Assembly (NCBI RefSeq): GCF_001422885.1
Contig: NZ_LMMZ01000001.1
Coordinates: 753-64,752 of the forward strand
From: Methylobacterium sp. Leaf104
Lineage (GTDB): Bacteria > Pseudomonadota > Alphaproteobacteria > Rhizobiales > Beijerinckiaceae
DNA: 64,000 nt
Direction: 5' to 3'
How positions within the stretch are numbered: position 1 is the stretch's first letter; each line of letters begins with the position of its first letter. The translations under genes and the position numbers were made by a program. This document shows positions 45,814-54,216 of this stretch, piece by piece. A model generated the notes under the pieces. That model saw only the letters and a list, made by a program, of their open reading frames with translations. It had not been told where the DNA came from and did not search any database.

Positions 45814-47970
45814 TTAGCGGAGGAGCTGCAGGATGCCCTGCTGCGCCGTGTTGGCGAGCGAGAGGGCCGAGATGCCGATCGACTGGCGGGTCGACAGGGC
45901 CTGCGAGTTGGCGGCTTCCTCGTTGAGGTCCGCGTTCGTCAGGTTGGCCGCACCGGTGTCGAGGATGTTGATCAGGTTCTTCGAGAAGTCCTGACGATTC
46001 TGCACGATCGACAGGTTCGAGCCGAAGGTCGAGGACTGGGCGCGAAGCTGGCTGGTGGCGGTCGTGATCGCCGTCAGCGTCTTGTTGATTTCGTCATCGG
46101 TCTGGAAGCCGCCGGTGACAGCCGTGAGGCCGAGACCGTCGGAGTCGAGCTTGGCACCCGAGATGCTCAGGCTGGAGGTGCCCGTCTCGTTGAAGGTCAC
46201 CTTCAGGGAGTTCTCGCTCGGGTCATCGCCGCTCCGATAAAGCAGGTTGATGCCGTTGTAGCTCGAGTCCTTGGCCTGCTGGGTGATCTGGTTCAGGATT
46301 TCGTTGAACTGCTTGGACAACGTCGTGCGGGTCGAGTTGGTCGAACCGGAGCTGTCCTTGCCGGTCGAGGTGAGCGGCGTCGCCGTGTTGGTCGCCGTGC
46401 CGTTCACAGTGGAGGTCTGAGTTCCGAGGCCGATATTGATGTTGTTGGCGACCGTGGTGCCCTGAGCGGCCGTCACGGTGATCTTCTGTGTCGAGTCGGC
46501 TTTGGTAGAGCTCAGAACCAGCTTGTTGTTGGCATCGAAGCTCGCGGAGACGTTTCCAGCCAAGCCGGTATCAGCAGCGATCTGCGTGTTGATCGCGGCA
46601 GCGATGCTGTCTCTGCTAGCGAAAGCAGCCGTACCGCCAGCCGCCACGATCTTGGCCGCATCGACCGTGATCGTCTTCGCCTGGCCGGAACCGAGCTGGA
46701 TCGTGAACGATCCATTCTTGGTACCCGACAGATCAATACCACCGGCGGTCGCAGGTGGGCCGCCCGTCGCGTCAGCAATTGCAACCGAGCCGTTGATGGT
46801 CGCCTTGGCCGAACCATCCGTGGCATCGGAGCCCGTGGAAGACAGGCCGGTGGCGGCCGTGCCGGTACCAGCCGTGAAGGTGCCGGAGCTCGCACCCGTT
46901 GTCGTGCCGAAACCAGCCGTAACTTGGGTGCTACCCGAAGGCGGAGCGGCGACGCTTACGGTCACGACACCGGTCGGACCTACGTCCTGAGCGCGGAACT
47001 CGATGGTGCCGGCGTTGTTGAAGGCCGAAACCGTCGAACCAGCGGCCTTGAGCTGCACATTGTAGGCGTCGACGACGTCATCCGCGCTCGGGCCGACACC
47101 GACAGCAGTGCCGTCCGACTTGAGAGTGGTCGAATTGACTGCGAGCGAAGTCGTGACGTTGCCATCACCGACACTGAGGAACGAACCCGCAGTTGCACTG
47201 AAAGTCGGCGTGCCGAAGGCCGCGCCGGCCGCAACTTTCGCGTTTGTCGTGGAGCTCGCCTTTCCGAAGCCGATGTCGAGGGTGGAGCTCGTCGCACCGC
47301 TCACGGAAAGCTGCTGGGTCGCGCCGGAACTGGTCGTGGCAAAATTAATACGACCGTCGCCGCCGACCGAAGCAGAGACCTTGCCCTTCAATGCAGAGCT
47401 GTTGGAGATCTGACTGTTGATCGCCGTCACCAGCTGGCTAGCCGAGACTTTGGTCAGGTCCGAGCTGTTGTTGGCGAGGGTCGAAGAGTCGAGGCGGATC
47501 GTGGTCTTGGTCTTGCCACCATCGAGCGAGATGTCCAGCGAGCCGTCCTTGGCGACGCTCGAGAAATCCTGGGTGCCGTCGGCGGTGCCGGCCAGACCCT
47601 GGAAGCTCTTGCTGCCGCTCACGGTGGCGGCGGTGGCGGCCAGACCGCTGGTGACGGCGCTCTTGTCGGCCAGCGCCTGGTTGGCGGTGGACTTGGCCGA
47701 GTCGACCAGCTTCTGGATCGAGGTGATGCCCTGGTTGGCGGCCTGGATGGTCTGGACGCCGTTCGAGATGCCGTTCAGGAGCGAACCGAGATCGCCGGAG
47801 CGGCCGGTCAGCGACTGCGAGGTGAAGAAGCTCGTCGGGTCGTCGAGGGCCGAGTTGACCTTCTTGCCGGTGGAGAGGCGGTTCTGGGTCTGGGTGAGGA
47901 GGTCGGCCGTGCCCTGCAGCGAGAGCAGGTTCTGGCGGGTCGCGGCGGTAAGGGTGATGCCTGAGGACAT
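45814..47970 (-). CDS. Large flagellin
   Basis: 718 residues, long for a flagellin. The conserved N-terminal D0/D1 part is SGITLTAATRQNLLSLQGTA... with NRLSTGKKVNSALDDP; the conserved C-terminal part ends ANSQALSTRQSIGISALSLAN. Between them lies a roughly 450-residue variable region rich in Ser, Thr, Ala and Gly. It holds two related modules of the flagellin hook-IN type (GSLDISLDGGKTKTTIRLDSS and GSFTIQLGSGQAKTITVDAAK), each with an AINxQI helix and ending near IGFG/IGLG. The region 46380-47450 is visibly less GC-rich than the ends. FlbT and FlaF genes lie upstream. Confidence 0.93.
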   Translation of the reverse strand: MSSGITLTAATRQNLLSLQGTADLLTQTQNRLSTGKKVNSALDDPTSFFTSQSLTGRSGDLGSLLNGISNGVQTIQAANQGITSIQKLVDSAKSTANQALADKSAVTSGLAATAATVSGSKSFQGLAGTADGTQDFSSVAKDGSLDISLDGGKTKTTIRLDSSTLANNSSDLTKVSASQLVTAINSQISNSSALKGKVSASVGGDGRINFATTSSGATQQLSVSGATSSTLDIGFGKASSTTNAKVAAGAAFGTPTFSATAGSFLSVGDGNVTTSLAVNSTTLKSDGTAVGVGPSADDVVDAYNVQLKAAGSTVSAFNNAGTIEFRAQDVGPTGVVTVSVAAPPSGSTQVTAGFGTTTGASSGTFTAGTGTAATGLSSTGSDATDGSAKATINGSVAIADATGGPPATAGGIDLSGTKNGSFTIQLGSGQAKTITVDAAKIVAAGGTAAFASRDSIAAAINTQIAADTGLAGNVSASFDANNKLVLSSTKADSTQKITVTAAQGTTVANNINIGLGTQTSTVNGTATNTATPLTSTGKDSSGSTNSTRTTLSKQFNEILNQITQQAKDSSYNGINLLYRSGDDPSENSLKVTFNETGTSSLSISGAKLDSDGLGLTAVTGGFQTDDEINKTLTAITTATSQLRAQSSTFGSNLSIVQNRQDFSKNLINILDTGAANLTNADLNEEAANSQALSTRQSIGISALSLANTAQQGILQLLR

Positions 47971-48214
47971 GGTGTTCGATCCATTCTGATCGGTGCGCCT
48001 CCGTTTTTGGAGGCCCGTGCACATGACCACCCATCCCTTGCGATCGACTTAATAGGCGCGCCGAACGAAAGCTTACGAGGATCGGTCGATTGTCGTCGAT
48101 TTGCAAAAAGTCCCTTTTTCTTCAGAGCGTTGGTGGTCCGAGCCGAACGTGCCGTTGAGGTCTTGTTAACCAAGATCGGTGAATGTGCCGATGAGGTCCG
48201 GAACGAGTGTCGCC

Positions 48215-48622
48215 ATGCCCCTGAAGATCGAGCTCAAGCCGTTCGAGCGTCTGCTGATCGGGGGCACGGCGATCCGCAACGGGTCCCGCCGCTCCAGCTT
48301 CGTCATCGAGACCGTGACGAAGTTCCTGCGGGAGAGCGACATCATCCTGGAGAGCGAGGCCGATACCGCCTGCAAGCGCCTCTACGTGACCCTGACGGTG
48401 ATGTACCTCGCCGAGGTCACGCCGGAGGCGGAGGACCTGTTCATCACCCAGGCCAATGCGCTCATCGCGGCGGCGCCCAGCATGGCACCCTACCTGCGCG
48501 ACATCCACGACTTCATCGCCGAACGCGACCTCTACCGCGCGCTGAAGCGCTGCAAGGAGCTGATCCAGTACGAGCAGTCGCTGGCCGAGCGGCTGGCGCC
48601 CCCCGCTGCGTCCGAGGGGTGA
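48215..48622 (+). CDS. flbT: Flagellin mRNA regulator FlbT
   Basis: 135 residues from the ATG at 48215 (MPLKIELKPFERLLIGG); an earlier GTG at 48179 is possible but less conserved. The family pattern continues with NGSRRSSFVIE, KFLRESDIILES and TVMYLAEVTPEAEDLF. In Caulobacter FlbT destabilises flagellin mRNA until the hook is complete. It is divergent from the flagellin gene it probably controls and convergent with flaF. Confidence 0.92.
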   Translation: MPLKIELKPFERLLIGGTAIRNGSRRSSFVIETVTKFLRESDIILESEADTACKRLYVTLTVMYLAEVTPEAEDLFITQANALIAAAPSMAPYLRDIHDFIAERDLYRALKRCKELIQYEQSLAERLAPPAASEG

Positions 48623-48641
48623 GGCGCGGAGAGGTTCGATG

Positions 48642-48685
48642 AATCGAGAGAGCCCGCCGCTGGGAAGCGGCGGGCTCTCTCGATT
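48642..48685. terminator. Bidirectional terminator between flbT and flaF
   Basis: Perfect 18-20 bp inverted repeat centred on the TGGGAA loop (arms about 48643-48660 and 48667-48684, with ATCGAGAGAGCC and its complement). It lies between two convergent stop codons; only TTT follows on the plus strand. Confidence 0.85.
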
Positions 48686-48717
48686 TCGGCCCTGTCGTCG
48701 CGCGCGTTGCGCGCGCC

Positions 48718-49077
48718 TCACATGCGCAGGCCGGCGGCGATGTTCTGGTTGATGCTGATGAGGGCGGAGAGCTTCTCGGCGCTCGGCTCGATCAGCGTGT
48801 CGATCATCCGCTTGAAGACGAAGGTCGAGAGCTCGGCGATGTTGTTCTTGATCTCGATCGGCAGCGGGCTCTCGGGCGCGGTGGCGGCCCCGGCGATGAT
48901 GGTCCAGACCTTCTGGTTGAAGTTCAGGGCCTCGTTCAGCGCGGGCGCCTGATTGGTCCAGTCGGTCTGGATCGCCTGGAGGCGGGTCGCGGCCTTGATC
49001 AGCACGGCGGCTTCCGCCTCGCGCGGCGACAACGCGGTCTGTGCAACCCGGGCATAGGCGCTGGCGCCGTACGACAT
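48718..49077 (-). CDS. flaF: Flagellar biosynthesis regulator FlaF
   Basis: 119 residues from the ATG at 49077, with AAGGAG upstream. Landmarks: YGASAYARVAQTALSPREAEA, LIKAATRLQ, NEALNFNQKVWTII and LSTFVFKRMIDTLIEP. FlaF is needed for flagellin translation or secretion in alphaproteobacteria, acting opposite FlbT. Convergent with flbT. Confidence 0.92.
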   Translation of the reverse strand: MSYGASAYARVAQTALSPREAEAAVLIKAATRLQAIQTDWTNQAPALNEALNFNQKVWTIIAGAATAPESPLPIEIKNNIAELSTFVFKRMIDTLIEPSAEKLSALISINQNIAAGLRM

Positions 49078-49248
49078 CGCTGGATTCTCCTTCAACGGCG
49101 CAGACCCGATTCGGGGCGCGGAGGAGACCTTAGGCCTTCGATTGTTAAGGGATCGTAAGATCGGCCCGTGCCGTAATCATGCCGGGATATGCGACGAGGG
49201 AGAGCGGGCGTCCGCGCGGATCACGCGCGGGATGCCGGATTCCACCAC

Positions 49249-49494
49249 ATGATGAATTTCGTTCTCGGTACGGTCGCGGGCGGGTTGCTGGTCGGACTCG
49301 TCACGATCTCCGCCGTCCGCCAGCCGGCCGTTCAGGCCAAGCTCGGCCTGTTTCCCGTCTCCAGCGCCCTGATGATGCCGGCGGCGAAGTCGCCGGAGGC
49401 ACCCCGCCCCGATCCGGGCTGCCGGCCGGGCACGGCGGTCGGCCAGCCAGACATGCTGTTCTCGAAGCGCCGGTTCTGGTTCGTCGCCCCCTGA
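49249..49494 (+). CDS. Small membrane-anchored protein, 81 aa
   Basis: Start at 49249 or 49252 (two adjacent ATGs). One N-terminal hydrophobic segment (FVLGTVAGGLLVGLVTI) is followed by a Pro-rich tail ending KRRFWFVAP. No clear ribosome site. No family recognised. Its stop lies within a hairpin shared with the next minus-strand gene. Confidence 0.52.
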   Translation: MMNFVLGTVAGGLLVGLVTISAVRQPAVQAKLGLFPVSSALMMPAAKSPEAPRPDPGCRPGTAVGQPDMLFSKRRFWFVAP

Positions 49495-49517
49495 GACGGC
49501 GCGCGCCCGCGTCTCAG
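49491..49517. terminator. Hairpin at the convergent ends of two small genes
   Basis: CTGAGACG/CGTCTCAG stem of 8 bp around an 11-base GC-rich loop; the stop codons of both flanking genes lie inside it. No T-run. Confidence 0.45.
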
Positions 49518-49654
49518 ATGCTGCTGATCAGGAACATCACCATCGTGGTCGCCACGGTGGTGCTGACGAAACCGCAGAGGGCGGCGGCGAAGGACGGGCC
49601 GGTGGACAGGCTGCGATCCGTGCTCTTCAGGTCGAGGGCGGCGATGGTGTTCAT
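49514..49654 (-). CDS. Tiny membrane protein, 46 aa
   Basis: ATG at 49654 gives MNTIAALDLKSTDRSLSTGP and then one hydrophobic segment (FAAALCGFVSTTVATTMVMFLI) up to the C-terminus. AAGG lies about 12 bases upstream. No family recognised. A single-span tail-anchored topology is likely if translated. Confidence 0.5.
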   Translation of the reverse strand: MNTIAALDLKSTDRSLSTGPSFAAALCGFVSTTVATTMVMFLISSI

Positions 49655-49746
49655 GATGGCTGACCTTGGCGGCGGCGAATCATCGGCCGCGTGTGAGTTC
49701 ACAGTGAGACGAAGCGTGGCGGGTGGGCGTGCGGGCTCGCACGCGA

Positions 49747-50058
49747 TCAGTCGCAGCGATGGACGCGCTTGGCGACGCGCAGGGCTCGCGACTCGCTGCG
49801 CAGGTCGATGGCGATGACGCCTGCGCCGCAATCCTCGAACGCGTCACGCGCATCGGCGTAGCGGTCGCCGATCTCGTCGAGGGTGTCGCAGACGCGGTCG
49901 TGATTGCCGAGCCGGGCCTCCTGGCGGAACTGGTAGCGCAGGGCGTTGGCCTCATCGACCTTGCGCTGGGCATCGAGGCAGGCCGGTGCCGCGAGGGCAG
50001 GGGCCGCGAGGCTTACAAGCAGTGCTGCGGCGAGGGGAAGTCGAAGCGATTGACGCAT
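49747..50058 (-). CDS. Small exported Cys-containing protein, 103 aa
   Basis: Start at 50058 gives a signal peptide (MRQSLRLPLAAALLVSLAAPALA, cleavage before APACLD). The mature 80 residues are helical and polar, with Cys in PACLDAQ, RVCDTLDEIG, EDCGAG and HRCD. Four Cys could form two disulfides in the periplasm. No family recognised. Confidence 0.68.
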   Translation of the reverse strand: MRQSLRLPLAAALLVSLAAPALAAPACLDAQRKVDEANALRYQFRQEARLGNHDRVCDTLDEIGDRYADARDAFEDCGAGVIAIDLRSESRALRVAKRVHRCD

Positions 50059-50215
50059 GGGGACACCTGAAGATGGGGACACTGGGCGTGCGGCCGGTGA
50101 ACAGAATTCATCGAGCGTTCGAAAGTGTCCGCAAGATCACGACCGACATCTCCAATATTGTGTTGGACGATGGCGCTCATCTCGCGTTCAGGCTCCGGAA
50201 ACGGCAAACCCGCCG

Positions 50216-50746
50216 CTAAGGTTCCACGGTTTTGTGCGGTGCCGTTCGTCGCCGGCGCGACACCAAGATCGCCGCGAGGGAGACGGGGGCCGCTCCCTGT
50301 GCGTCGACGCCGACGTCGTATTGCCGGGGGATCGGCTTCAGCTTGTTGTGCGAATGGCCATGCAGGTTGAGGGCGCCGCGCCCGATCCCGTTCCAGGTCC
50401 GGAAGGCGTAGTGGCAGAGCACGAGGCGGCGTGCCTCCACGGTGACCTCGGCATAGTGCGAGACCGAGGCCCAGCCGGGAGCCCGCAGCGTCCCGGGCCC
50501 GTCATTGTTGCCGACGACGAGGTGCTTGACGCCCGGCAGGGCCGCCAGGATCTCGGAGAGGCGGGCCTCGGAGGGGCCGAGGGCGAAGTCGCCCAGATGC
50601 CAGACCTCGTCCCCGGGTGCCACCACGGCGTTCCAGGCGGCGATCAGCGCGGCATCGTGGGCCGCGAGATCCGGATAGGGCCGCTTGTCGATCCGCAGGA
50701 TGCGCGGATCGCCGAAATGCGTGTCGCTGGTGAACCACACGGCCAT
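50216..50746 (-). CDS. Metallophosphoesterase (small calcineurin-like)
   Basis: 176 residues. All metal motifs are present: TSDTHFGD (D8, H10), VWHLGDFALG, VVGNNDGPG, LCHYAFRTWNG and LHGHSHNKL. It is a compact single-domain phosphoesterase of the YfcE-related type, cytoplasmic. Substrate unknown. It is 22 bases downstream of the tonB-like gene on the same strand, so it may be co-transcribed. Confidence 0.9.
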   Translation of the reverse strand: MAVWFTSDTHFGDPRILRIDKRPYPDLAAHDAALIAAWNAVVAPGDEVWHLGDFALGPSEARLSEILAALPGVKHLVVGNNDGPGTLRAPGWASVSHYAEVTVEARRLVLCHYAFRTWNGIGRGALNLHGHSHNKLKPIPRQYDVGVDAQGAAPVSLAAILVSRRRRTAPHKTVEP

Positions 50747-50768
50747 GGCCGCCTCCCGTCGGCCGCGA

Positions 50769-51869
50769 TCAGCGGCCGGGGCTGAAGCGCAGGGGCACGG
50801 TGACGGCGAGGCTGCTCAGCGAGATGCCGGCCGGGGCAGGCGGCAGGGAGCCGCGCACCGTCGCCAGGGCAGCGCTGTCGATGGCGCCGACGCCGCTGCT
50901 GCTGGCCAGGCCCGAACTCAGGACCTGGCCGGAGCGGGACACGGTGAACCGGACGACGGCGACACCGCCGCTGGTTCCGGCCGCCGCGTTCGCGTTCATC
51001 CGGCCCCGGATCGCCGAACTCAGCATGCCCTGCCAGGCCCGAAGGGCGTTCGGGTCGTTCCCTCCGGCGGCGGCGCCGGCGCTGCTCTGGCGCGAGGCGG
51101 AGGCCGAGTTCTGCTGGGCGCGGCCCTCGCTCGCTGCGGCCGATGCCCGGCGGGCGGCGTCCTTGGCGGCCTTCGCCTTGGCCTCCTTGGCGGCCTCGCG
51201 CCGGGCCTCGGCGATCGCCTCGCGGCGCTCTTCCTGCTCGGCCTTCAGGCGCGCCTCGCGGTCGGCCTTCCGCTTGGCCTCGCGCTTGGCCTCGAGAATC
51301 TTGGCCATGTCGGGCTTCGGCTTCTCCACCTCCACGGGCTTCGGCGCCTCGGCGACCGTCGGCGGGGGCGGCGCGAGGGCCGGGGCCTCCGGCGCGGTCG
51401 AGGTGATTACCTGGTCCTCGGGCGGCGGCTCGGCCACCGCTTCCACGGGTGGCGTGACCGGCACCTCCGGCGGCTCGGCCATGGTGGTGGCCTCGGGCGC
51501 GACCGGCGTCGCGTCCGGCGGCGGCGGGACGGTCGCCTCGGGGGGCGCCACCTCGGTGGTCTCCAGGGGCTTCGTCACCGGAACGGCCTCCGGCGTCTCC
51601 ACCGGGTTCGCCTCGGGCGGGGCCGGCGCCTGCGCCGCCTGTTCGGCCGGCGCCTGGGTGTTCGCCTCCGTCATCTGCGGCGCGAGATCGATCGTGACGA
51701 TGTTCTCGCCCGGGGGGGCGGTCGGCGCCGTGCCGAACAGCGCCATGCCGACGAGCGCCGCGACGTGCAGGGCGAGGGCGGCGAGGAAGGCGGCGGTGAG
51801 GCCGGACGGGCCGCGCTGCTCCGGCTCGGCGGTCGTCACGAAGGCGCTGTTGGGATTCAGGGCGTTCAT
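50769..51869 (-). CDS. TonB-family protein
   Basis: 366 residues. One membrane segment near residues 24-45 (LTAAFLAALALHVAALVGMALF) is followed by a long Pro/Glu/Ala-rich periplasmic spacer and a Lys/Arg/Glu/Ala helix. The C-terminal TonB domain (WQGMLSSAIRGRMNANAAAG, VVRFTVSRSGQVLSSGLASSSG, VTVPLRFSPGR) contacts outer-membrane transporters. With the exbD and exbB genes directly upstream it forms an energy-coupling unit. Only 3 bases separate it from exbD. Confidence 0.9.
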   Translation of the reverse strand: MNALNPNSAFVTTAEPEQRGPSGLTAAFLAALALHVAALVGMALFGTAPTAPPGENIVTIDLAPQMTEANTQAPAEQAAQAPAPPEANPVETPEAVPVTKPLETTEVAPPEATVPPPPDATPVAPEATTMAEPPEVPVTPPVEAVAEPPPEDQVITSTAPEAPALAPPPPTVAEAPKPVEVEKPKPDMAKILEAKREAKRKADREARLKAEQEERREAIAEARREAAKEAKAKAAKDAARRASAAASEGRAQQNSASASRQSSAGAAAGGNDPNALRAWQGMLSSAIRGRMNANAAAGTSGGVAVVRFTVSRSGQVLSSGLASSSGVGAIDSAALATVRGSLPPAPAGISLSSLAVTVPLRFSPGR

Positions 51870-51872
51870 GGA

Positions 51873-52367
51873 TTACTGCGGCGTTCCGCTGGCGGGGGCC
51901 GGAGCGGCGGCCGGCGCCGAGGGCAGCGCCCCGCCGGGCGACTGGGCGATCAGCGAGACCTTGGTGAAGCCGGCCTGACCGACGAGGCCCATCACCTCCA
52001 TGATCTTGCCGTAGGGCACGTCGCGGTCGCCGCGCACCAGCATCACCTGGGAGGGATCCTGGGCCGCCAGGGCACGCAGGCGGGGCATGATCGCGTCCGG
52101 GGTCAGCTCCTCCTTGGCGAGGTAGGGCTTGCCGTCCTTGTCGATGGAGATCTCCAGCGGCTTCTTGGCCTGGGCGACCTTCTGGGCGGTGGTCTTGGGC
52201 AGCTGCACCGGCACGCCCGTGGTCATCAGGGGGGCGGCCACCATGAAGATGATCAGCAGCACGAGCATCACGTCGACCATCGGGGTGACGTTGATCTCGG
52301 ACATCGGTGCCGCGTCGAGGCCATCCTCGTCGTCGCCGCCGCCGGCGCGGATCGAACCCATTGCCAT
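51873..52367 (-). CDS. exbD: Biopolymer transporter ExbD
   Basis: 164 residues. The cytoplasmic N-terminus holds MSEINVTPMVDVMLVLLIIFMVAAPL, with the essential Asp in the membrane segment. The periplasmic part has VPVQLPKTTAQ, LEISIDKDGKPYLAKEEL and VRGDRDVPYGKIMEVM, the ExbD/TolR fold. The C-terminal tail is Pro/Ala-rich. It acts with ExbB as the proton-driven stator for TonB. Confidence 0.94.
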   Translation of the reverse strand: MAMGSIRAGGGDDEDGLDAAPMSEINVTPMVDVMLVLLIIFMVAAPLMTTGVPVQLPKTTAQKVAQAKKPLEISIDKDGKPYLAKEELTPDAIMPRLRALAAQDPSQVMLVRGDRDVPYGKIMEVMGLVGQAGFTKVSLIAQSPGGALPSAPAAAPAPASGTPQ

Positions 52368-52485
52368 CGTGGAGCGGCCCTCCGGGGCCAGGGCGGACGA
52401 CGATCAGGCCGGTCCGCCGCACAGGTTGCTGTCGGGAATCGGCGCTCGCGCGGCGCCGAATCGGGTCTCGGTCAGGACGGAACGG

Positions 52486-53178
52486 TCACTCGGCGGCGGC
52501 GGCGCGCCCATGCACGGTGCGGTCGCGGGCGAGGCGGTTGCCGAGGATGCCGATGGTGGAGACGAAGCTCGACTGGACCCGGCCGACATCGTTGATGAGC
52601 TTGTTGTAGGCCATCACCGCCGGGATCGCGACGATGAGGCCGATGGCGGTGGCGAACAGCGCCTCGGCGATGCCCGGCGCCACCACGGCCAGCGAGGTGT
52701 CCTGGCTCTTCGCGATCGACGAGAAGGAGTTCATGATACCCCAGACCGTGCCGAACAGGCCGATGAACGGCGCGGTCGAGCCGGCGGTGGCCAGGAGCGG
52801 CAGGCCGGTCTGGAGGCGCTTGATCCGGCTGGTGAGTGTCGCGCGCATGGCGCGCTCGATGCGGTCGCGACGCTCGGCCCGGGTCTCGCTGGCATCCTGG
52901 TCGCGCCAGGCCTCGACGGCCGCTCCCGTGATCTGTGCGTCGATGCCGCCGCCCGAGGATTCGAGCGCCCCGCCCGAGCGGACCAGCACGTCGAAGGCCT
53001 TGGCCTGACGCTTGGCGGCGGCGATCCGCACGATCTTCTCGAACACCACGGTCCAGCACGCGATCGAGGCGACCACGAGCAGGATCATCACGCCCTTCAC
53101 GATCGGATCGGCCTGCAGGAACAGTCCGATGAAGGAAAAGTCGTGAGCGACTTCGGCCGGTGCGGCGGTCGGATCCAT
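52486..53178 (-). CDS. exbB: Biopolymer transporter ExbB
   Basis: 230 residues, three membrane segments ([60 protein letters not shown]). [19 protein letters not shown] and [15 protein letters not shown] are the family signatures shared with TolQ. Grouped as ExbB by its link to exbD and a TonB gene. It is the first gene of the exbB-exbD-tonB unit apart from the small exported protein upstream. Confidence 0.93.
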   Translation of the reverse strand: MDPTAAPAEVAHDFSFIGLFLQADPIVKGVMILLVVASIACWTVVFEKIVRIAAAKRQAKAFDVLVRSGGALESSGGGIDAQITGAAVEAWRDQDASETRAERRDRIERAMRATLTSRIKRLQTGLPLLATAGSTAPFIGLFGTVWGIMNSFSSIAKSQDTSLAVVAPGIAEALFATAIGLIVAIPAVMAYNKLINDVGRVQSSFVSTIGILGNRLARDRTVHGRAAAAE

Positions 53179-53245
53179 GGCGGTCTCTCTCGATGGGGGC
53201 GGTGTTCGGCGTGCGGACGGCGTCGTCGGGTTTCGGGTGCGCCGA

Positions 53246-53686
53246 TCAGCGCACGAAGGTGGCGGACGTCTTGCTCTCGGTCTCGATGCGATCGAGGCAG
53301 GTCTCGCGGCTGGCCTCGCCGCCCTCGCAGGCGAGGACGTCGTTGAGGAGCAGGCGGCTGATCTTCGGGCAGGCGATGCCGGGGAAGTCGAAGAGGCGGA
53401 CCATGGTCTTGCGGTCCTGCACCGGTCCGAGTTCCACGGAGAGGCGCTTCTGGGCGATGCCCTCGGGGTCGAACGCGAAGAGATCGACCTTCAGCGACTT
53501 CAGGGCCGGACCGCGGCTGTTGTCCACGACGAGGTAGGTCCGGCAGGCGTCGCCGGCGGGCTCCAGGCGGTTCAGTTCGAGCTTCAGGGGCGGGGCCGCG
53601 GCCTTGCCGTCCTGCGCGCCGACCGTCGCGGTCAGGCCCGCGAGCATCGTCAGGGCGGCGAGGACGGAGGCGCCGGGCCGCGCCAC
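53246..53686 (-). CDS. Exported Cys-containing protein linked to exbB
   Basis: 146 residues from a GTG at 53686, where GGAGGA lies about 11 bases upstream; a longer frame to 53902 is Arg-rich and unlikely. Signal peptide: MARPGASVLAALTMLAGLTATVGA. The mature protein has LELNRLEPAGDACRTYLVVDN, LFDFPGIACPKISRLLLNDVLACEGG and ETCLDRIE, with four Cys, probably two disulfides. It resembles alphaproteobacterial exported proteins of unknown function found before exbB. Probably periplasmic. Confidence 0.78.
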   Translation of the reverse strand: MARPGASVLAALTMLAGLTATVGAQDGKAAAPPLKLELNRLEPAGDACRTYLVVDNSRGPALKSLKVDLFAFDPEGIAQKRLSVELGPVQDRKTMVRLFDFPGIACPKISRLLLNDVLACEGGEASRETCLDRIETESKTSATFVR

Positions 53687-54078
53687 GATGAACCGATTCC
53701 TCCGCAAGGGCCGTTCTCCGATCACGCCGCGCACTCCGCCAATGGTCTTCGCCGCCAGCCGCGACGCTCTTCCAGTTCCGGGACGAGGCCTGTTCCGACG
53801 CGATGTCGCGACAGTCCGCCCAGCCCCGATTCGGGGTCGCCAATGCCGAGGGGCGCGGTCCGAGAACCGCGATCCGGGCGCTGACTGATGCGGGGTGGGC
53901 ATATCCGAGGACCCGGCCGCAGATCAAGCGCAGGGCCGAATATCAGAGGAATTCCAAACTGTTACTCGGGGCCTGGGCGCGGCTAAGCTCGTCCTCTGCC
54001 GAACGGTCCCGGGCCGGATTGCCGAAAACACCTGAGGTCTCAGGGGCTAACGGGGCCATGCGCCCGGGAGGCCCGACC
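53687..54078. other. Gap upstream of hsp20, no gene recognised
   Basis: Divergent region between the exported protein and hsp20. Open frames here have low-complexity translations. Between 53930 and 53990 the sequence is less GC-rich. The functional elements I can identify start at the promoter at 54079. Confidence 0.45.
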
Positions 54079-54107
54079 CTTGATGCGCCCGGGAGCGGTC
54101 TCCATAT
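54079..54107 (+). promoter_or_regulatory. Heat-shock sigma-32 (RpoH)-like promoter
   Basis: CTTGAT at 54079-54084 and CCATAT at 54102-54107 with a 17-base spacer match the alphaproteobacterial RpoH pattern (CTTGAA, 17-18 bases, CYTATNT-like). It lies about 110 bases before the hsp20 start, leaving a long leader. Confidence 0.6.
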
Positions 54108-54216
54108 CGCGAGGACCGGCGAGGCATCGCCGGGAGGGGTGCTGCCCAGGTGGGCCCCGATCACCGAAGTGCCTCATGAAACTCTGTTTCGGGCTTCGCT
54201 GGAAGGACAAGCGTTC
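54108..54216 (+). promoter_or_regulatory. hsp20 5' leader, possible RNA thermometer and short upstream frame
   Basis: The leader can form CCGAAG/TTTCGG (near 54166-54195) and a small hairpin CTTC-GCTG-GAAG in which the ribosome site GGAAGGA is partly paired with the upstream CTTC. ROSE-type thermometers in alphaproteobacterial hsp20 leaders hide the ribosome site in this way. A 14-codon frame (54176-54220, MKLCFGLRWKDKRS) ends in TGA overlapping the GTG start. Both readings are inference. Confidence 0.35.
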
